From Paenibacillus odorifer (GTDB taxonomy: Bacteria > Bacillota > Bacilli > Paenibacillales > Paenibacillaceae): a stretch of 64,000 bases of DNA. The notes beneath the pieces are model-generated. The model worked only from the letters and a program-made list of their open reading frames with translations. It ran no database searches and had not been told where the DNA came from. The translations under genes and the position numbers were made by a program. Where the stretch lies: contig NZ_CP009428.1 in assembly GCF_000758725.1 (NCBI RefSeq), positions 3,410,001-3,474,000 of the forward strand. The letters run 5' to 3'. Below, piece by piece: positions 17,604-25,830 of the stretch; positions within the stretch are counted from its first letter, which is position 1, and every line of letters starts with the position of its first letter.

Positions 17604-20342
17604 TTGCAGACAAAGATCAGCCTGGAAGGCGAATGGAAGTTGCAATTGGATGAGGGAAATCAAGGACTGGCATTGCCTTTTACAGATGTTATCACACTGC
17701 CGGGAACAACGTCCTACGCACGCAAAGGTTCGAAGAACGAGGATGTTTTAGTAAGCGCATTAACGGATGAGTATTTGTTTGAAGGGCAAGTCTGGTATTC
17801 AAAAGAGGTCGTCATTCCGGAAGAACTAGCCGGCAAAGTCTGCTTCCTATATTTGGAACGCACGAGGCTGACGACTCTATGGCTGGACAATCAGGAAATA
17901 GGCAGCCGTAACAGTCTGAACACTCCACATATATACGAGTTGCCGCAGCTTCAACCTGGGAATCATACGCTCATCATACGCGTGGACAATACTGGTTATC
18001 CAACCAAAGGTGGACATTTAACGTCGCAGGATACCCAGACCAACTGGAACGGGATTACCGGACGTATGGAGCTTCAGTTCTATGGTGAGTCACGGCTCAG
18101 CGGCATCCGGCTCGATCCGGATCTCTCAGCCCGCTCAGTCCGAATCACGGCAACCTTGGACAGCAGGAACGAATCTATACTTACAGTGTCTGCTCAGAGC
18201 TTCAACAGCGACAATACACATGCTGTGGACGAGAGGGAGTACCCAGTCTCACCGGGTAGTTTTTCCGTCAACTATGAGCTTGGTCAAGACGCGCTGCTCT
18301 GGAGTGAAGGCGCTCCCAATCTTTATAACATAAACCTTGTTTTGAAAGACAGCGATGGATATATAACGGACCGACAGGAGCTCGTTTTTGGATTGAAGGA
18401 ATTCCGGGCAGAGGGCGATAAGTTTACAATCAACGGAGAAAAAACCTTCCTCCGCGGCAAACATGACGGCCTGATCTTCCCGCTAACCGGTTATGCCCCG
18501 ACTGACGTCGAGGAATGGGTAAGAATCCTGGGCATCTCCAAGTCTTACGGCATCAATCATTATCGCTTTCATACCTGCTGTCCGCCGGAAGCTGCTTTCA
18601 CCGCAGCGGATATGCTCGGTATCTACATGCAACCAGAGCTTCCATTCTGGGGAACAATCACAGAAGAAACCGACGAGGGCCATAATCAGGCGGAGCAGGA
18701 CTATCTGATCAGCGAAGGCTATGCCATTCTTCAGGCTTTTGGCAATCACCCCTCCTTCGTGATGATGTCGCTTGGCAACGAGCTATGGGGCAGCAAAGCC
18801 AAGATTGATTCCTTCCTAAAGGACTATAAAGCATTTGATAACCGGATTCTCTATACACAGGGGTCCAATAACCACCAATGGGTGCCAGAAATTCTGGAAC
18901 ATGACGATTTCTTCAGCGGCGTGCGCTTCTCCAGAGATCGGCTGTTCAGAGGCTCCTATGCGATGTGTGATGCTCCATTAGGTCATGTCCAGATCGATCT
19001 GCCAGGCACGATGAAAGACTATGACGATCAGATCGTCCCTCAGGATTTCTTCAACGGAGAGGGGATGGAAGCTGCCGCTGGCGGCGAGATCCAGATCCAG
19101 TATGGTACGGAAGCCAAGACGGTGAAGGCTGGAGACGCTTCCGCAGAATGGATACCGCACATTCCGGTAATCTCGCATGAGATCGGACAGTATGCTACCT
19201 ATCCTAATTATGAGGAAATCGATAAATACAACGGTCCGCTCAAAGCTGAGAATTTCAAAATTTTCCGTGAACGACTGGAAAGTAAAGGGCTGGGTCATTT
19301 GGCCGCCAAATATTTTGAATCCTCGGGGCAACTGGCAGTAGCTTGCTACAAAGAGGAACTTGAGGCGGCATTCCGCTCCCGGCGGCTTGCGGGCTTCCAA
19401 CTGCTTGATTTGCAGGATTTCAGTGGCCAGGGAACGGCGCTGGTGGGTGTCCTCGACGCCTTTATGGATTCCAAAGGAATGATAAGTCCGGAGGACTGGC
19501 GAACTTTTTGTAATGATGCCGTTCTGTTGGCAAGATTCCCTAAGTATAACTATGTCTCTGGTGAATCGTTCGATGCCCATGTTGAACTGAGCTGTTTCCG
19601 CAGTGGTATGCCGAGTGCATTTGAACTGCATTGGGAGCTTACCGCGGATAATGGTATACTCGCCGCAGGTTCAACCGAGGTGGACGTACCTGCAGGAACG
19701 AATTATATCGATATCTGCGATCTGGCAATAAAACTACCTGAAGTTGACCGTATGAGTACTATCGTATTGTCCCTCTCCATACAGGGAACAGATATCCGTA
19801 AGAGTTACGACCTGTGGATTTATCCAGTGAAGAGTGGCAACATGCTGGAAGGTGTCCATGTCTTCGACAAGCTGTCTGATGATGCGCTTGCATTGCTGGA
19901 GCAAGGTGAGAATGTGCTGCTTATGCCGAAACCGGAATCTCTCCAAAATGCCGTTGAAGGTTATTACTGCACAGATTTCTGGTGTTATCCAATGTTCCGC
20001 TCGATCTCAGAGAGCATGAACCGGCCAGTACCCATTGGTACTATGGGGCTGTTGATTGATAACAAGCACCCGGTGCTTCGTGAGTTCCCGAGCGAGGAAT
20101 ATTCTACCTATCCCTGGTGGAGTATTGTTGAGAATTCGAAATCGCTCATCATGGATGCAGCTGACCGCGATTGGAATCCCGTTGTGCAGACTATCGATAA
20201 TTTTGAACGCAATCATAAGCTGAGTTTCCTAGTGGAATGCAGTGTAGGAGCAGGCAACCTGCTGATATGCGCATTGGATGCTGATAAGGTTAGCGATACG
20301 CCGGAAGGCAGACAGTTCTTATTCAGTCTTGCGGTTATATGA
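17604..20342 (+). CDS. glycoside hydrolase family 2 (beta-galactosidase-like), C-terminus frameshifted
   Basis: The 912-residue protein starts at a TTG (17604) after AGGAG. It has a sugar-binding jelly-roll (about 1-170), an Ig-like domain (170-270), and a TIM barrel with acid/base Glu393 in MMSLGNELWG and probable nucleophile Glu526 in ISHEIGQYATYPN. No signal peptide, so it probably works in the cytoplasm on imported oligosaccharide. Exact sugar unknown; the nucleophile region differs from LacZ. The frame stops at 20340, but one lost T near 20336 would give YMKSDDFKPQYKANVAELLE and end at 20407, a plausible natural C-terminus. Confidence 0.8.
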   Translation: MQTKISLEGEWKLQLDEGNQGLALPFTDVITLPGTTSYARKGSKNEDVLVSALTDEYLFEGQVWYSKEVVIPEELAGKVCFLYLERTRLTTLWLDNQEIGSRNSLNTPHIYELPQLQPGNHTLIIRVDNTGYPTKGGHLTSQDTQTNWNGITGRMELQFYGESRLSGIRLDPDLSARSVRITATLDSRNESILTVSAQSFNSDNTHAVDEREYPVSPGSFSVNYELGQDALLWSEGAPNLYNINLVLKDSDGYITDRQELVFGLKEFRAEGDKFTINGEKTFLRGKHDGLIFPLTGYAPTDVEEWVRILGISKSYGINHYRFHTCCPPEAAFTAADMLGIYMQPELPFWGTITEETDEGHNQAEQDYLISEGYAILQAFGNHPSFVMMSLGNELWGSKAKIDSFLKDYKAFDNRILYTQGSNNHQWVPEILEHDDFFSGVRFSRDRLFRGSYAMCDAPLGHVQIDLPGTMKDYDDQIVPQDFFNGEGMEAAAGGEIQIQYGTEAKTVKAGDASAEWIPHIPVISHEIGQYATYPNYEEIDKYNGPLKAENFKIFRERLESKGLGHLAAKYFESSGQLAVACYKEELEAAFRSRRLAGFQLLDLQDFSGQGTALVGVLDAFMDSKGMISPEDWRTFCNDAVLLARFPKYNYVSGESFDAHVELSCFRSGMPSAFELHWELTADNGILAAGSTEVDVPAGTNYIDICDLAIKLPEVDRMSTIVLSLSIQGTDIRKSYDLWIYPVKSGNMLEGVHVFDKLSDDALALLEQGENVLLMPKPESLQNAVEGYYCTDFWCYPMFRSISESMNRPVPIGTMGLLIDNKHPVLREFPSEEYSTYPWWSIVENSKSLIMDAADRDWNPVVQTIDNFERNHKLSFLVECSVGAGNLLICALDADKVSDTPEGRQFLFSLAVI

Positions 20343-20521
20343 AATCAGATGATTTCAAGCCACAGTACAAGGCGAATGTTGCAGAACTTCTTGAGCTGAT
20401 CCAATAGGCAGAGGCAGGCGATTGCTAAGGTTACCTGTCAAATTTCATATGGATGAATAGTCCAATGGGGCTACAGTGAAAACTACGTTCTCCACTTGAG
20501 TAAAACAGACTGTCGCATCGT

Positions 20522-20580
20522 AAAAAACTGAAGAGCAGCGATTCTCTTAATGAAGAGAGATTCGCTGCTCTTAGTTTTTT
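20522..20580. terminator. strong, bidirectional-looking terminator
   Basis: A long near-perfect stem: AAAAAACTGAAGAGCAGCGA on the left pairs with TCGCTGCTCTTAGTTTTTT on the right, extended inside by TTCTCTT / AAGAGAGA, with an AATG loop. A- and T-runs at both ends allow it to act on both strands. Confidence 0.85.
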
Positions 20581-20616
20581 GCTGCTTTTAGTTTATTGGT
20601 AGCCGCCAGCTTCAAC

Positions 20617-20826
20617 AGTGTCATCGTTATCTGAGCCTCTGAGGGTTTCGGACTCAGATGACACTATTTTCTGATTTTCAGCCTTGTGAACAACATTTCA
20701 GACTCCAGTGACGCTATTGCTTATAAAGAGGTTCATATGTGGTATATTTCATGCAAATAGTGGCTATGAAGACCGTTAGCCTACCAAAAGTGCAATAATA
20801 CTGCATTTAGCGTCATCTATGTCCGA
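20617..20826. repeat. cluster of short interspersed repeats in both orientations
   Basis: Related copies: AGTGTCATC...CTGAG (20617-20635, forward), GGACTCAGATGACACTATT (20650-20668, reverse), GACTCCAGTGACGCTATTGC (20701-20720, reverse), and TTTAGCGTCATCTATGTCCG (20806-20825, forward). The first two form a hairpin around GGGTTTC. Consensus about AATAGYGTCAYCTRRGTCC. Function unknown. Confidence 0.5.
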
Positions 20827-20893
20827 TAGATGGTGCTAGTTTGAAAGATACAACAATGCGAAGAAGGTTTCAAATAGGCAGCATTTCGAAGTT

Positions 20894-20919
20894 GAAAAAT
20901 TAAAAGATATTCCTTTAAT
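20894..20919 (-). terminator. weak terminator overlapping the stop of the 913-residue gene
   Basis: On the minus strand ATTAAAG-GAATAT-CTTTTAAT is followed by TTTTT. The stem is AT-rich with one bulge and overlaps the stop codon at 20915-20917, so efficiency is uncertain. Confidence 0.4.
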
Positions 20920-23656
20920 TACTATACTTTTTCAAAGCTTCTGCCATATCCAATTTATATTGATCTACTTTTTTGAAATTATCGATAGTTGTTACAACCA
21001 TTTGGAAAAGATACTCCGATGTTCCTCCTAATTTTAGATTGTTACGTATTAAATTCATTACAATGTCTAAAACGATTGATGACGGAATGAGGACATCTGT
21101 AAGTCTAAACGTATGAGATAAGGATTGTGACCCTAAAGGCCATGGTAAGTCAATCGAAAAAGAAACCGGCACTTTAATATCCAATTTGAAATTTTTCATA
21201 TTTAAACCTTTTTCAAGTTGATTCTGGATCTCCCCAAAAATATAATCGTTAAAAATCTCAGAAAATTTAGTAAAAGTAAAGTTGGAAGCGTCACGGCAAA
21301 GATCCACGAGCTTACGAGGATTGAACTTGATTTCTTTCACTGTCATAACAACAGGAGGGATGATTGCTTCTTGAATTATAGCTTCGACTGCTCCTCTTAA
21401 CCCTTTGAAAAATTCATCTTTTACTTTACCGGCACCGATTAGAGAAAAAATGTTAAACGTTAATACGTCAGCGGCTTTTTCAGCAATTTCCATTACCGGA
21501 TCAATCAGTTCTTTCATTAGTTTTTCTTGCATCAGCTTAATTATGAAATCGGTAATAGTATTTAATATCTTGGCTATTTCATTTAGCCAGTGTTCGATTA
21601 TGGCGAGTAGTTCATCGATCAAGGCTTGAAACAACGCTGGAATCAGTTTTAGAGCGAATTGAATCATATGATCAGTTAAATGATTTATCAAAATTTTGGC
21701 TATTGCTTCTATTTCAGCCATTTGAGGCATCCACATCGGATCGCTTTGCAAATGGTTGGCGAAGTCCACGGCGTTACCTTTTATTGGAGTAAATATGTTT
21801 AGAGCATTCTCAAAAAGTTGTTCTTGTGCTTCAGGTGTCAAAGGCGCTACCATTTCCGCAATAATTTTAACAGCTGCCTCCAACGGTTTCTTTAAAATAT
21901 CTTGAGCTCCAAGTGGTCCAAGAACATTTGCAGCCTGACCAGCAGCTTCGCGAAGAAGACCCTCGATTTGTTTATTAACTGAAGTCTGAATTCCGTCCAT
22001 GACATGAATAACGCTTCTTCCAAGCATTGTGAGTAATACGCTGGATAATGCTTCTTGCATAGTTTTTATGTCAAAATTTTGAAATCCATTAACGATCTCT
22101 GGAATTAGAACATCAGAAGTCAGTTGTATGCAGGGAATCAGGGCTTGCTCAAATAGAATCTTAATCTCTTCCTCGCCAGCCAAAGTGTTCGAGATTGCAG
22201 TTTTTCTGGCACTTATTTCCGTATCCACGTAATGATCGAAAGCTTGATTTATGGCTCCAAGTGTTGATCTAAAAGAGTTTTCCCCTGTAGTCGAAGGAAA
22301 TGAGGGACTGAATAAGAACTTCATTGCATCTTGGGCAGTTCCTGAAACGGCAGGTTTGAGAATTGCTGCTATCTCCCGAACGCTATCTACATGTTGTATG
22401 GTAAGCGTCAAAGGTTTATCAAGTAGAAATGAAAGAAGATCCTCATGGTTCAAATTTGTGTCAGACGGATGGTTCAAATCTGTATTAATTGCACTTTTGA
22501 CAGCGGGAGGAGGTTGGTAAGACAATTGTGCCGTAAAAGTAGGCATGGTTGCTTTATCTGCCGCTTGCACTGCAAAGGGGAGCAACAAAGCTGATACCCA
22601 CAAAGCAGAAATACTTCGGTCAAACTCCTTCTTAAGCTGCTCGTTTTGAATTAATGCTGATAATGAGTCTAAACGAACAAAAATTGCATGGTTATCCGGT
22701 ACTAACTGAAAAGAATTAAAGCCTTTCAGGGTTTGAATGACTTCTGTGGTTTGTTCAGCTGGTAAAGAAGCAAGGCCAATTAAACGAAGGATCTCTTCCT
22801 TAAAGAACACATTCATAGTCAAGAAGAACAACGATTGGAACTGTCCGCCAATAAATGTAAGAACGGTTTGCGCTAGTTTTTCGTTATTGCTCCCGGTACC
22901 TTCATTTAATTGTCTACTGACCTCATAGGCTGATTTCACTCCTATCCTTAGCATAGTACCGAGCATTAATGCTTGTTCCTGCTGTGTGTCAATAGCTTTA
23001 TTAACAATGCCCTCAATTAAGCGGTCCCCATAACGATTGACCAGTTTTGCAGGATCGGGGAATTTAAAATTGATGCCACCTCTATAGCCACCCCCCGCAA
23101 TAAATCCCATTCCCGCCTCATAGACAAATTGGAATCCAGATTCCCCTAGAGTAGCTGTCTTATGTAAATTACCAAGCATAACAAAATTGGCATACGCCAT
23201 AAAACCAACCGCAAATTGGGCGTACAAATAACCTTCGAGCTCTGATTCTTCTAACAATAGCTCAATCAATTCACCGGATAAACCATTTCCTGACGGTTTA
23301 TTCTTCAGGATTTTCAATAACTCTTTAACTGTCATATTCATGCTTAATCCAGCCGCTACCGCCGCTTTAAGAACGGCTTGAAGTCGACCAGCTAGCCCGG
23401 CTTCGTCGAATAGATCCAGGGGCGTTTGTATCTGTACTTGGAGAAGAAGCGAAACTTCGGCACTCCCCAATATTTTTAATTCAGCCCATTTATTTAATAA
23501 ATTATTGATTTGTGCCATAGCCTGAGCGCCTAACTTATAGTTCATTCCTCTTCTCAAGCTACCCTGGCCTGCAACTAAGGTCTGTCCCTGGATATTTCCC
23601 CAGCTTTGAGTTGTTGTGCTTTGTTGAAAGATCTGCTGATCTTGATTCAGTGGCAA
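20915..23656 (-). CDS. large helical protein of unknown family (913 residues)
   Basis: I do not recognise this protein. It starts at a TTG with GGAGGTG five bases upstream. There is no signal peptide and no clear catalytic motif. The N-terminal 40 residues are polar (QQSTTTQSWGNIQGQ); then come helices rich in Leu/Ala/Ile, a Gly-rich patch (YEAGMGFIAGGGYRGGINF, about residues 180-200), a polar spacer (about 385-410), and a long run of amphipathic helices (about 480-740) with few Cys or Trp, ending in beta-type text (KLDIKVPVSFSIDLPWPLG). The pattern suggests a scaffold, lipid-binding or membrane-active protein. It is a lone gene between unrelated neighbours. Confidence 0.7.
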   Translation of the reverse strand: MPLNQDQQIFQQSTTTQSWGNIQGQTLVAGQGSLRRGMNYKLGAQAMAQINNLLNKWAELKILGSAEVSLLLQVQIQTPLDLFDEAGLAGRLQAVLKAAVAAGLSMNMTVKELLKILKNKPSGNGLSGELIELLLEESELEGYLYAQFAVGFMAYANFVMLGNLHKTATLGESGFQFVYEAGMGFIAGGGYRGGINFKFPDPAKLVNRYGDRLIEGIVNKAIDTQQEQALMLGTMLRIGVKSAYEVSRQLNEGTGSNNEKLAQTVLTFIGGQFQSLFFLTMNVFFKEEILRLIGLASLPAEQTTEVIQTLKGFNSFQLVPDNHAIFVRLDSLSALIQNEQLKKEFDRSISALWVSALLLPFAVQAADKATMPTFTAQLSYQPPPAVKSAINTDLNHPSDTNLNHEDLLSFLLDKPLTLTIQHVDSVREIAAILKPAVSGTAQDAMKFLFSPSFPSTTGENSFRSTLGAINQAFDHYVDTEISARKTAISNTLAGEEEIKILFEQALIPCIQLTSDVLIPEIVNGFQNFDIKTMQEALSSVLLTMLGRSVIHVMDGIQTSVNKQIEGLLREAAGQAANVLGPLGAQDILKKPLEAAVKIIAEMVAPLTPEAQEQLFENALNIFTPIKGNAVDFANHLQSDPMWMPQMAEIEAIAKILINHLTDHMIQFALKLIPALFQALIDELLAIIEHWLNEIAKILNTITDFIIKLMQEKLMKELIDPVMEIAEKAADVLTFNIFSLIGAGKVKDEFFKGLRGAVEAIIQEAIIPPVVMTVKEIKFNPRKLVDLCRDASNFTFTKFSEIFNDYIFGEIQNQLEKGLNMKNFKLDIKVPVSFSIDLPWPLGSQSLSHTFRLTDVLIPSSIVLDIVMNLIRNNLKLGGTSEYLFQMVVTTIDNFKKVDQYKLDMAEALKKYSN

Positions 23657-23666
23657 TCTAACACCT

Positions 23667-23700
23667 CCATATTACATTGTTTTAGTATTAAGTAATATGG
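23667..23700 (-). promoter_or_regulatory. inverted repeat abutting the ribosome site of the 913-residue gene
   Basis: CCATATTAC (23667-23675) and GTAATATGG (23692-23700) are perfect 9-bp arms with a 16-base spacer. On the mRNA the second arm ends in ATGG, the first bases of the ATGGAGGTG ribosome site, so a hairpin could hide part of it; as DNA it could equally be an operator. Confidence 0.5.
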
Positions 23701-23745
23701 GGTGTGAACTCATTTGATAACTTTTATGGAAAAAATTTGCTTGGA

Positions 23746-24621
23746 TCAAATCGAAAACTTCTCATGAAACATTTCATCCAATAATATTATTTCTGCTTTT
23801 CTGCTGACAGCTTGGTTTCCAAACTTAACATCAATGATAAACTCATCACTCAGCATCTGCCGATACCGGGATATAATCTCTTCTTCCATCAGTTCTCCCA
23901 TTGACTTCGTTTCAGTCGGGATTACAGAGATTCCAGCTTGCTCTACCAAGTAAAGATTTTGTTTGATATCTGTAGCTACTTTGCTAAGAATGCTTTCGCT
24001 TATTGCTGTCTCAATATCTACCATTCCTTCACTCGTATAAAAATGCTTGTTGACTGCAGCGAGTGCAGCATGTGAAACATGAAATGCTTGAATATCTTTT
24101 TGTATTTCATACTGCATTTCAGCTGTTTCGAATATCAAAGCAAGCTGCTTAACTCTTTCGGTCGTTTGTCCATTTATTTCACCAAAATAAGTTTTGGAAC
24201 CAAATTGAGCGTATAAAATATCCTCTTTAATGTCTCCACCTGCACCAGGGAATCCTGGAAGTAACCGATCACCCACGATTTCAAGCCAGGGATTATAACC
24301 AATAGTGTTGGTCAGTGTAATTATTGTTTTGCTCTGATTATTTTTGATCGCAGACAGGGCAGATTCTGCCTGATCATATCGTACAGGAACAAAGATAAAA
24401 TCATAGATGTCATCATCTACAAGCTTTTCGACCGTCTTAATGGATAGTTGCTTTATCGTACCGTTGTCGTTGTATCTCAAACCCTTCCGCTTAAGTTCAT
24501 CCAGCCTTTTTCCTCGAGCCAGTAAAGTGACGTCAAACCCCGATTGTGCAAATCTAAGAGCGTATAAACTGCCAATTACGCCAGCGCCAAATATTAGAAG
24601 TCTATTTTGTTTTATGTTCAC
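23746..24621 (-). CDS. ketopantoate reductase-like (ApbA/PanE family) protein
   Basis: The 291-residue protein has the NAD(P) Rossmann start RLLIFGAGVIGSLYALRFAQSG, the central TLTNTIGYNP and GFPGAGGD segments, and a helical C-terminal domain. Both Rossmann and C-terminal domains are present. I choose GTG at 24621, with AAGGA about eight bases upstream; ATG at 24630 sits directly against that site, and the open frame to 24747 adds unrelated residues. It is divergent from a TetR gene, so it is more likely a specialised reductase or NADPH sensor under that regulator than the housekeeping pantothenate enzyme. Confidence 0.72.
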   Translation of the reverse strand: MNIKQNRLLIFGAGVIGSLYALRFAQSGFDVTLLARGKRLDELKRKGLRYNDNGTIKQLSIKTVEKLVDDDIYDFIFVPVRYDQAESALSAIKNNQSKTIITLTNTIGYNPWLEIVGDRLLPGFPGAGGDIKEDILYAQFGSKTYFGEINGQTTERVKQLALIFETAEMQYEIQKDIQAFHVSHAALAAVNKHFYTSEGMVDIETAISESILSKVATDIKQNLYLVEQAGISVIPTETKSMGELMEEEIISRYRQMLSDEFIIDVKFGNQAVSRKAEIILLDEMFHEKFSI

Positions 24622-24681
24622 TATTATCATTCCTTCCGAATAACTAGTCACTGATTGTTTAAGCAACATCTGTTTGATAAG

Positions 24682-24710
24682 ATAATAGTATGACAAGATT
24701 ATGCTTACAA
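24682..24710 (-). promoter_or_regulatory. promoter of the ketopantoate reductase-like gene
   Basis: Minus strand: TTGTAA (24710-24705), 17-base spacer, TATTAT (24687-24682). The -35 lies inside the palindrome at 24704-24723. Confidence 0.5.
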
Positions 24711-24723
24711 CCGTCATTGTAAG
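24704..24723. promoter_or_regulatory. candidate TetR operator in the divergent region
   Basis: CTTACAA-CCGTCA-TTGTAAG is a perfect 7-6-7 palindrome between the reductase gene and the TetR gene. It overlaps the reductase -35, so binding would block that promoter. Confidence 0.55.
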
Positions 24724-24782
24724 AAAAGAGTTGCATAGACAACACATTCCGATAATTGATGTTTTAGAAAGGGGAGACTCAG

Positions 24783-25361
24783 ATGGTACATCAAGAAGAT
24801 CCGAGAGTAATACGGACTCGCCTGTTAATAAGAGAAGCTTTCAGAAATCTTTTACAGACTAAAGGATTTGATTCAATGACAATAAAAGATATCTCACAGA
24901 AAGCTACGATAAACCGGGCTACTTTTTATGCCCATTATGAAGATAAATATGCTTTACTCGATGAATTTACAGAACATTCTTTTCATCAGATGATTCCTGA
25001 ACAAGTAATGAATGCACGGGAGTTTTCAGATGAAATATGTAACCAGTTGATCTTGTTGACTCATCAGTACATCGTTGATTTTTATCAGAAATGCAGAATG
25101 GATTCCAAATCTATTGCTAAGCTGGTGGATGAGAAAGTAAAAAATATGCTGCAGCAAATCATTGAAAACATATTTTTGAAGGGGATTAATTATGATATCG
25201 CAGACCGCCAACATACAAAGATCATTTCAGCAATGACAGGTTCAGCGATCTATGGCGCTGCATTTACTTGGTTAATTGAGGGGGAGGCTGATCAGACCGA
25301 TTTACTTGTGGACATTGTTCGTCCTTATGTAATGAGTGGCCTGGGACTCTTGATAAGATAG
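24783..25361 (+). CDS. TetR-family transcriptional regulator
   Basis: The 192-residue protein has an N-terminal TetR helix-turn-helix (TIKDISQKATINRATFYAHYEDKYALLDEF, about residues 33-62) and a helical C-terminal ligand/dimer domain. The DPRVIRTRLLIREAF start and the NRATFYAHYEDK motif place it with the TetR/YcgE-type regulators. GGGGAG precedes the ATG. It probably controls itself and the divergent reductase through the palindrome at 24704. Confidence 0.83.
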   Translation: MVHQEDPRVIRTRLLIREAFRNLLQTKGFDSMTIKDISQKATINRATFYAHYEDKYALLDEFTEHSFHQMIPEQVMNAREFSDEICNQLILLTHQYIVDFYQKCRMDSKSIAKLVDEKVKNMLQQIIENIFLKGINYDIADRQHTKIISAMTGSAIYGAAFTWLIEGEADQTDLLVDIVRPYVMSGLGLLIR

Positions 25362-25453
25362 AATAGGAACGCTTACAAGCATAACACTCGGGACAAGTCC
25401 CACGAACAGGAAGGTTTAATCACTTCGCCAAGATTATCAGAAAGGTGGAACCT

Positions 25454-25603
25454 ATGGTTGATTTTGACTGGTCATTTTGGGAGACGATATTACTTTATTT
25501 CATGCTCATTTTTTTCGAATCACCAGTAGGTATAATTATCGTAATTATTTTTGTTATTATTTTTATTATGTTTATAGTTGATAAACTAGTCATCAAATCC
25601 TAA
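25454..25603 (+). CDS. small membrane protein (49 residues)
   Basis: MVDFDWSFWETILLYFMLIF begins a 49-residue protein containing ESPVGIIIVIIFVIIFIMFI and ending in KLVIKS. It has one long or two short hydrophobic helices (about residues 10-21 and 25-42) and a charged tail. AGGTGG lies seven bases before the ATG and a strong terminator follows at 25619. A real gene is likely: good ribosome site, membrane-peptide composition and its own terminator. Function unknown; a toxin-like or regulatory membrane peptide is possible. Confidence 0.6.
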   Translation: MVDFDWSFWETILLYFMLIFFESPVGIIIVIIFVIIFIMFIVDKLVIKS

Positions 25604-25618
25604 ATTGCAAATATCCAC

Positions 25619-25658
25619 AAAAACTAACGCTTCGGACCATTCCGAAGCGTTAGTTTTT
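25619..25658. terminator. strong terminator after the small membrane protein
   Basis: AAAAACTAACGCTTCGGA-CCAT-TCCGAAGCGTTAGTTTTT is a perfect 18-bp stem with flanking A- and T-runs, able to work in both directions. Confidence 0.88.
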
Positions 25659-25772
25659 GTATGCACAAGTTATGTTTAGTCATCTAACGCATGCCTAAAT
25701 CCAGAAAATAATAATTCTCAAATTAGCTATTTTAAATTTGATGAAAATGATATAAGATAATGTAACAAATGA

Positions 25773-25795
25773 AACGATACGTATCGTTCTATAAT
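25773..25795. promoter_or_regulatory. palindromic operator and -10 of TetR-MFS operon
   Basis: AACGATACGTATCGTT (25773-25788) is a perfect 16-bp palindrome, followed two bases later by TATAAT (25790-25795). It sits in the -35/-10 spacer, so a bound repressor would block RNA polymerase. Most likely the site of the TetR protein encoded at 25831. Confidence 0.6.
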
Positions 25796-25830
25796 TACAT
25801 ACTTTTAATAAATAACATCTAGGAGGTGAA

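Larger units (their letters stand above)
20408..20893. other. gene-free stretch with terminator and inverted repeats
   Basis: About 490 bases without a convincing ORF. It holds a long terminator (20522-20580) and several copies, in both orientations, of a short element resembling AATAGYGTCAYCTRRGTCC (20617-20826). No promoter of note and no RNA gene recognised. Confidence 0.55.

Noticed and set aside
18978..19631. 217-codon antisense frame inside the GH2 gene
   Set aside because: It lies opposite the catalytic and following domains, has no ribosome site, and reflects codon bias of the real gene.
20343..20914. CRISPR-like array in the repeat-rich gap
   Set aside because: Units are few, diverged, in both orientations and unevenly spaced; no cas genes nearby.
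24622..24747. N-terminal extension of the ketopantoate reductase-like protein
   Set aside because: It covers the promoter and TetR palindrome and places 42 unrelated residues before the Rossmann fold.
25362..25453. Riboswitch-like leader (GGGACAAGTCCC) before the small membrane protein
   Set aside because: The stem has only a two-base loop and no conserved aptamer elements could be recognised.
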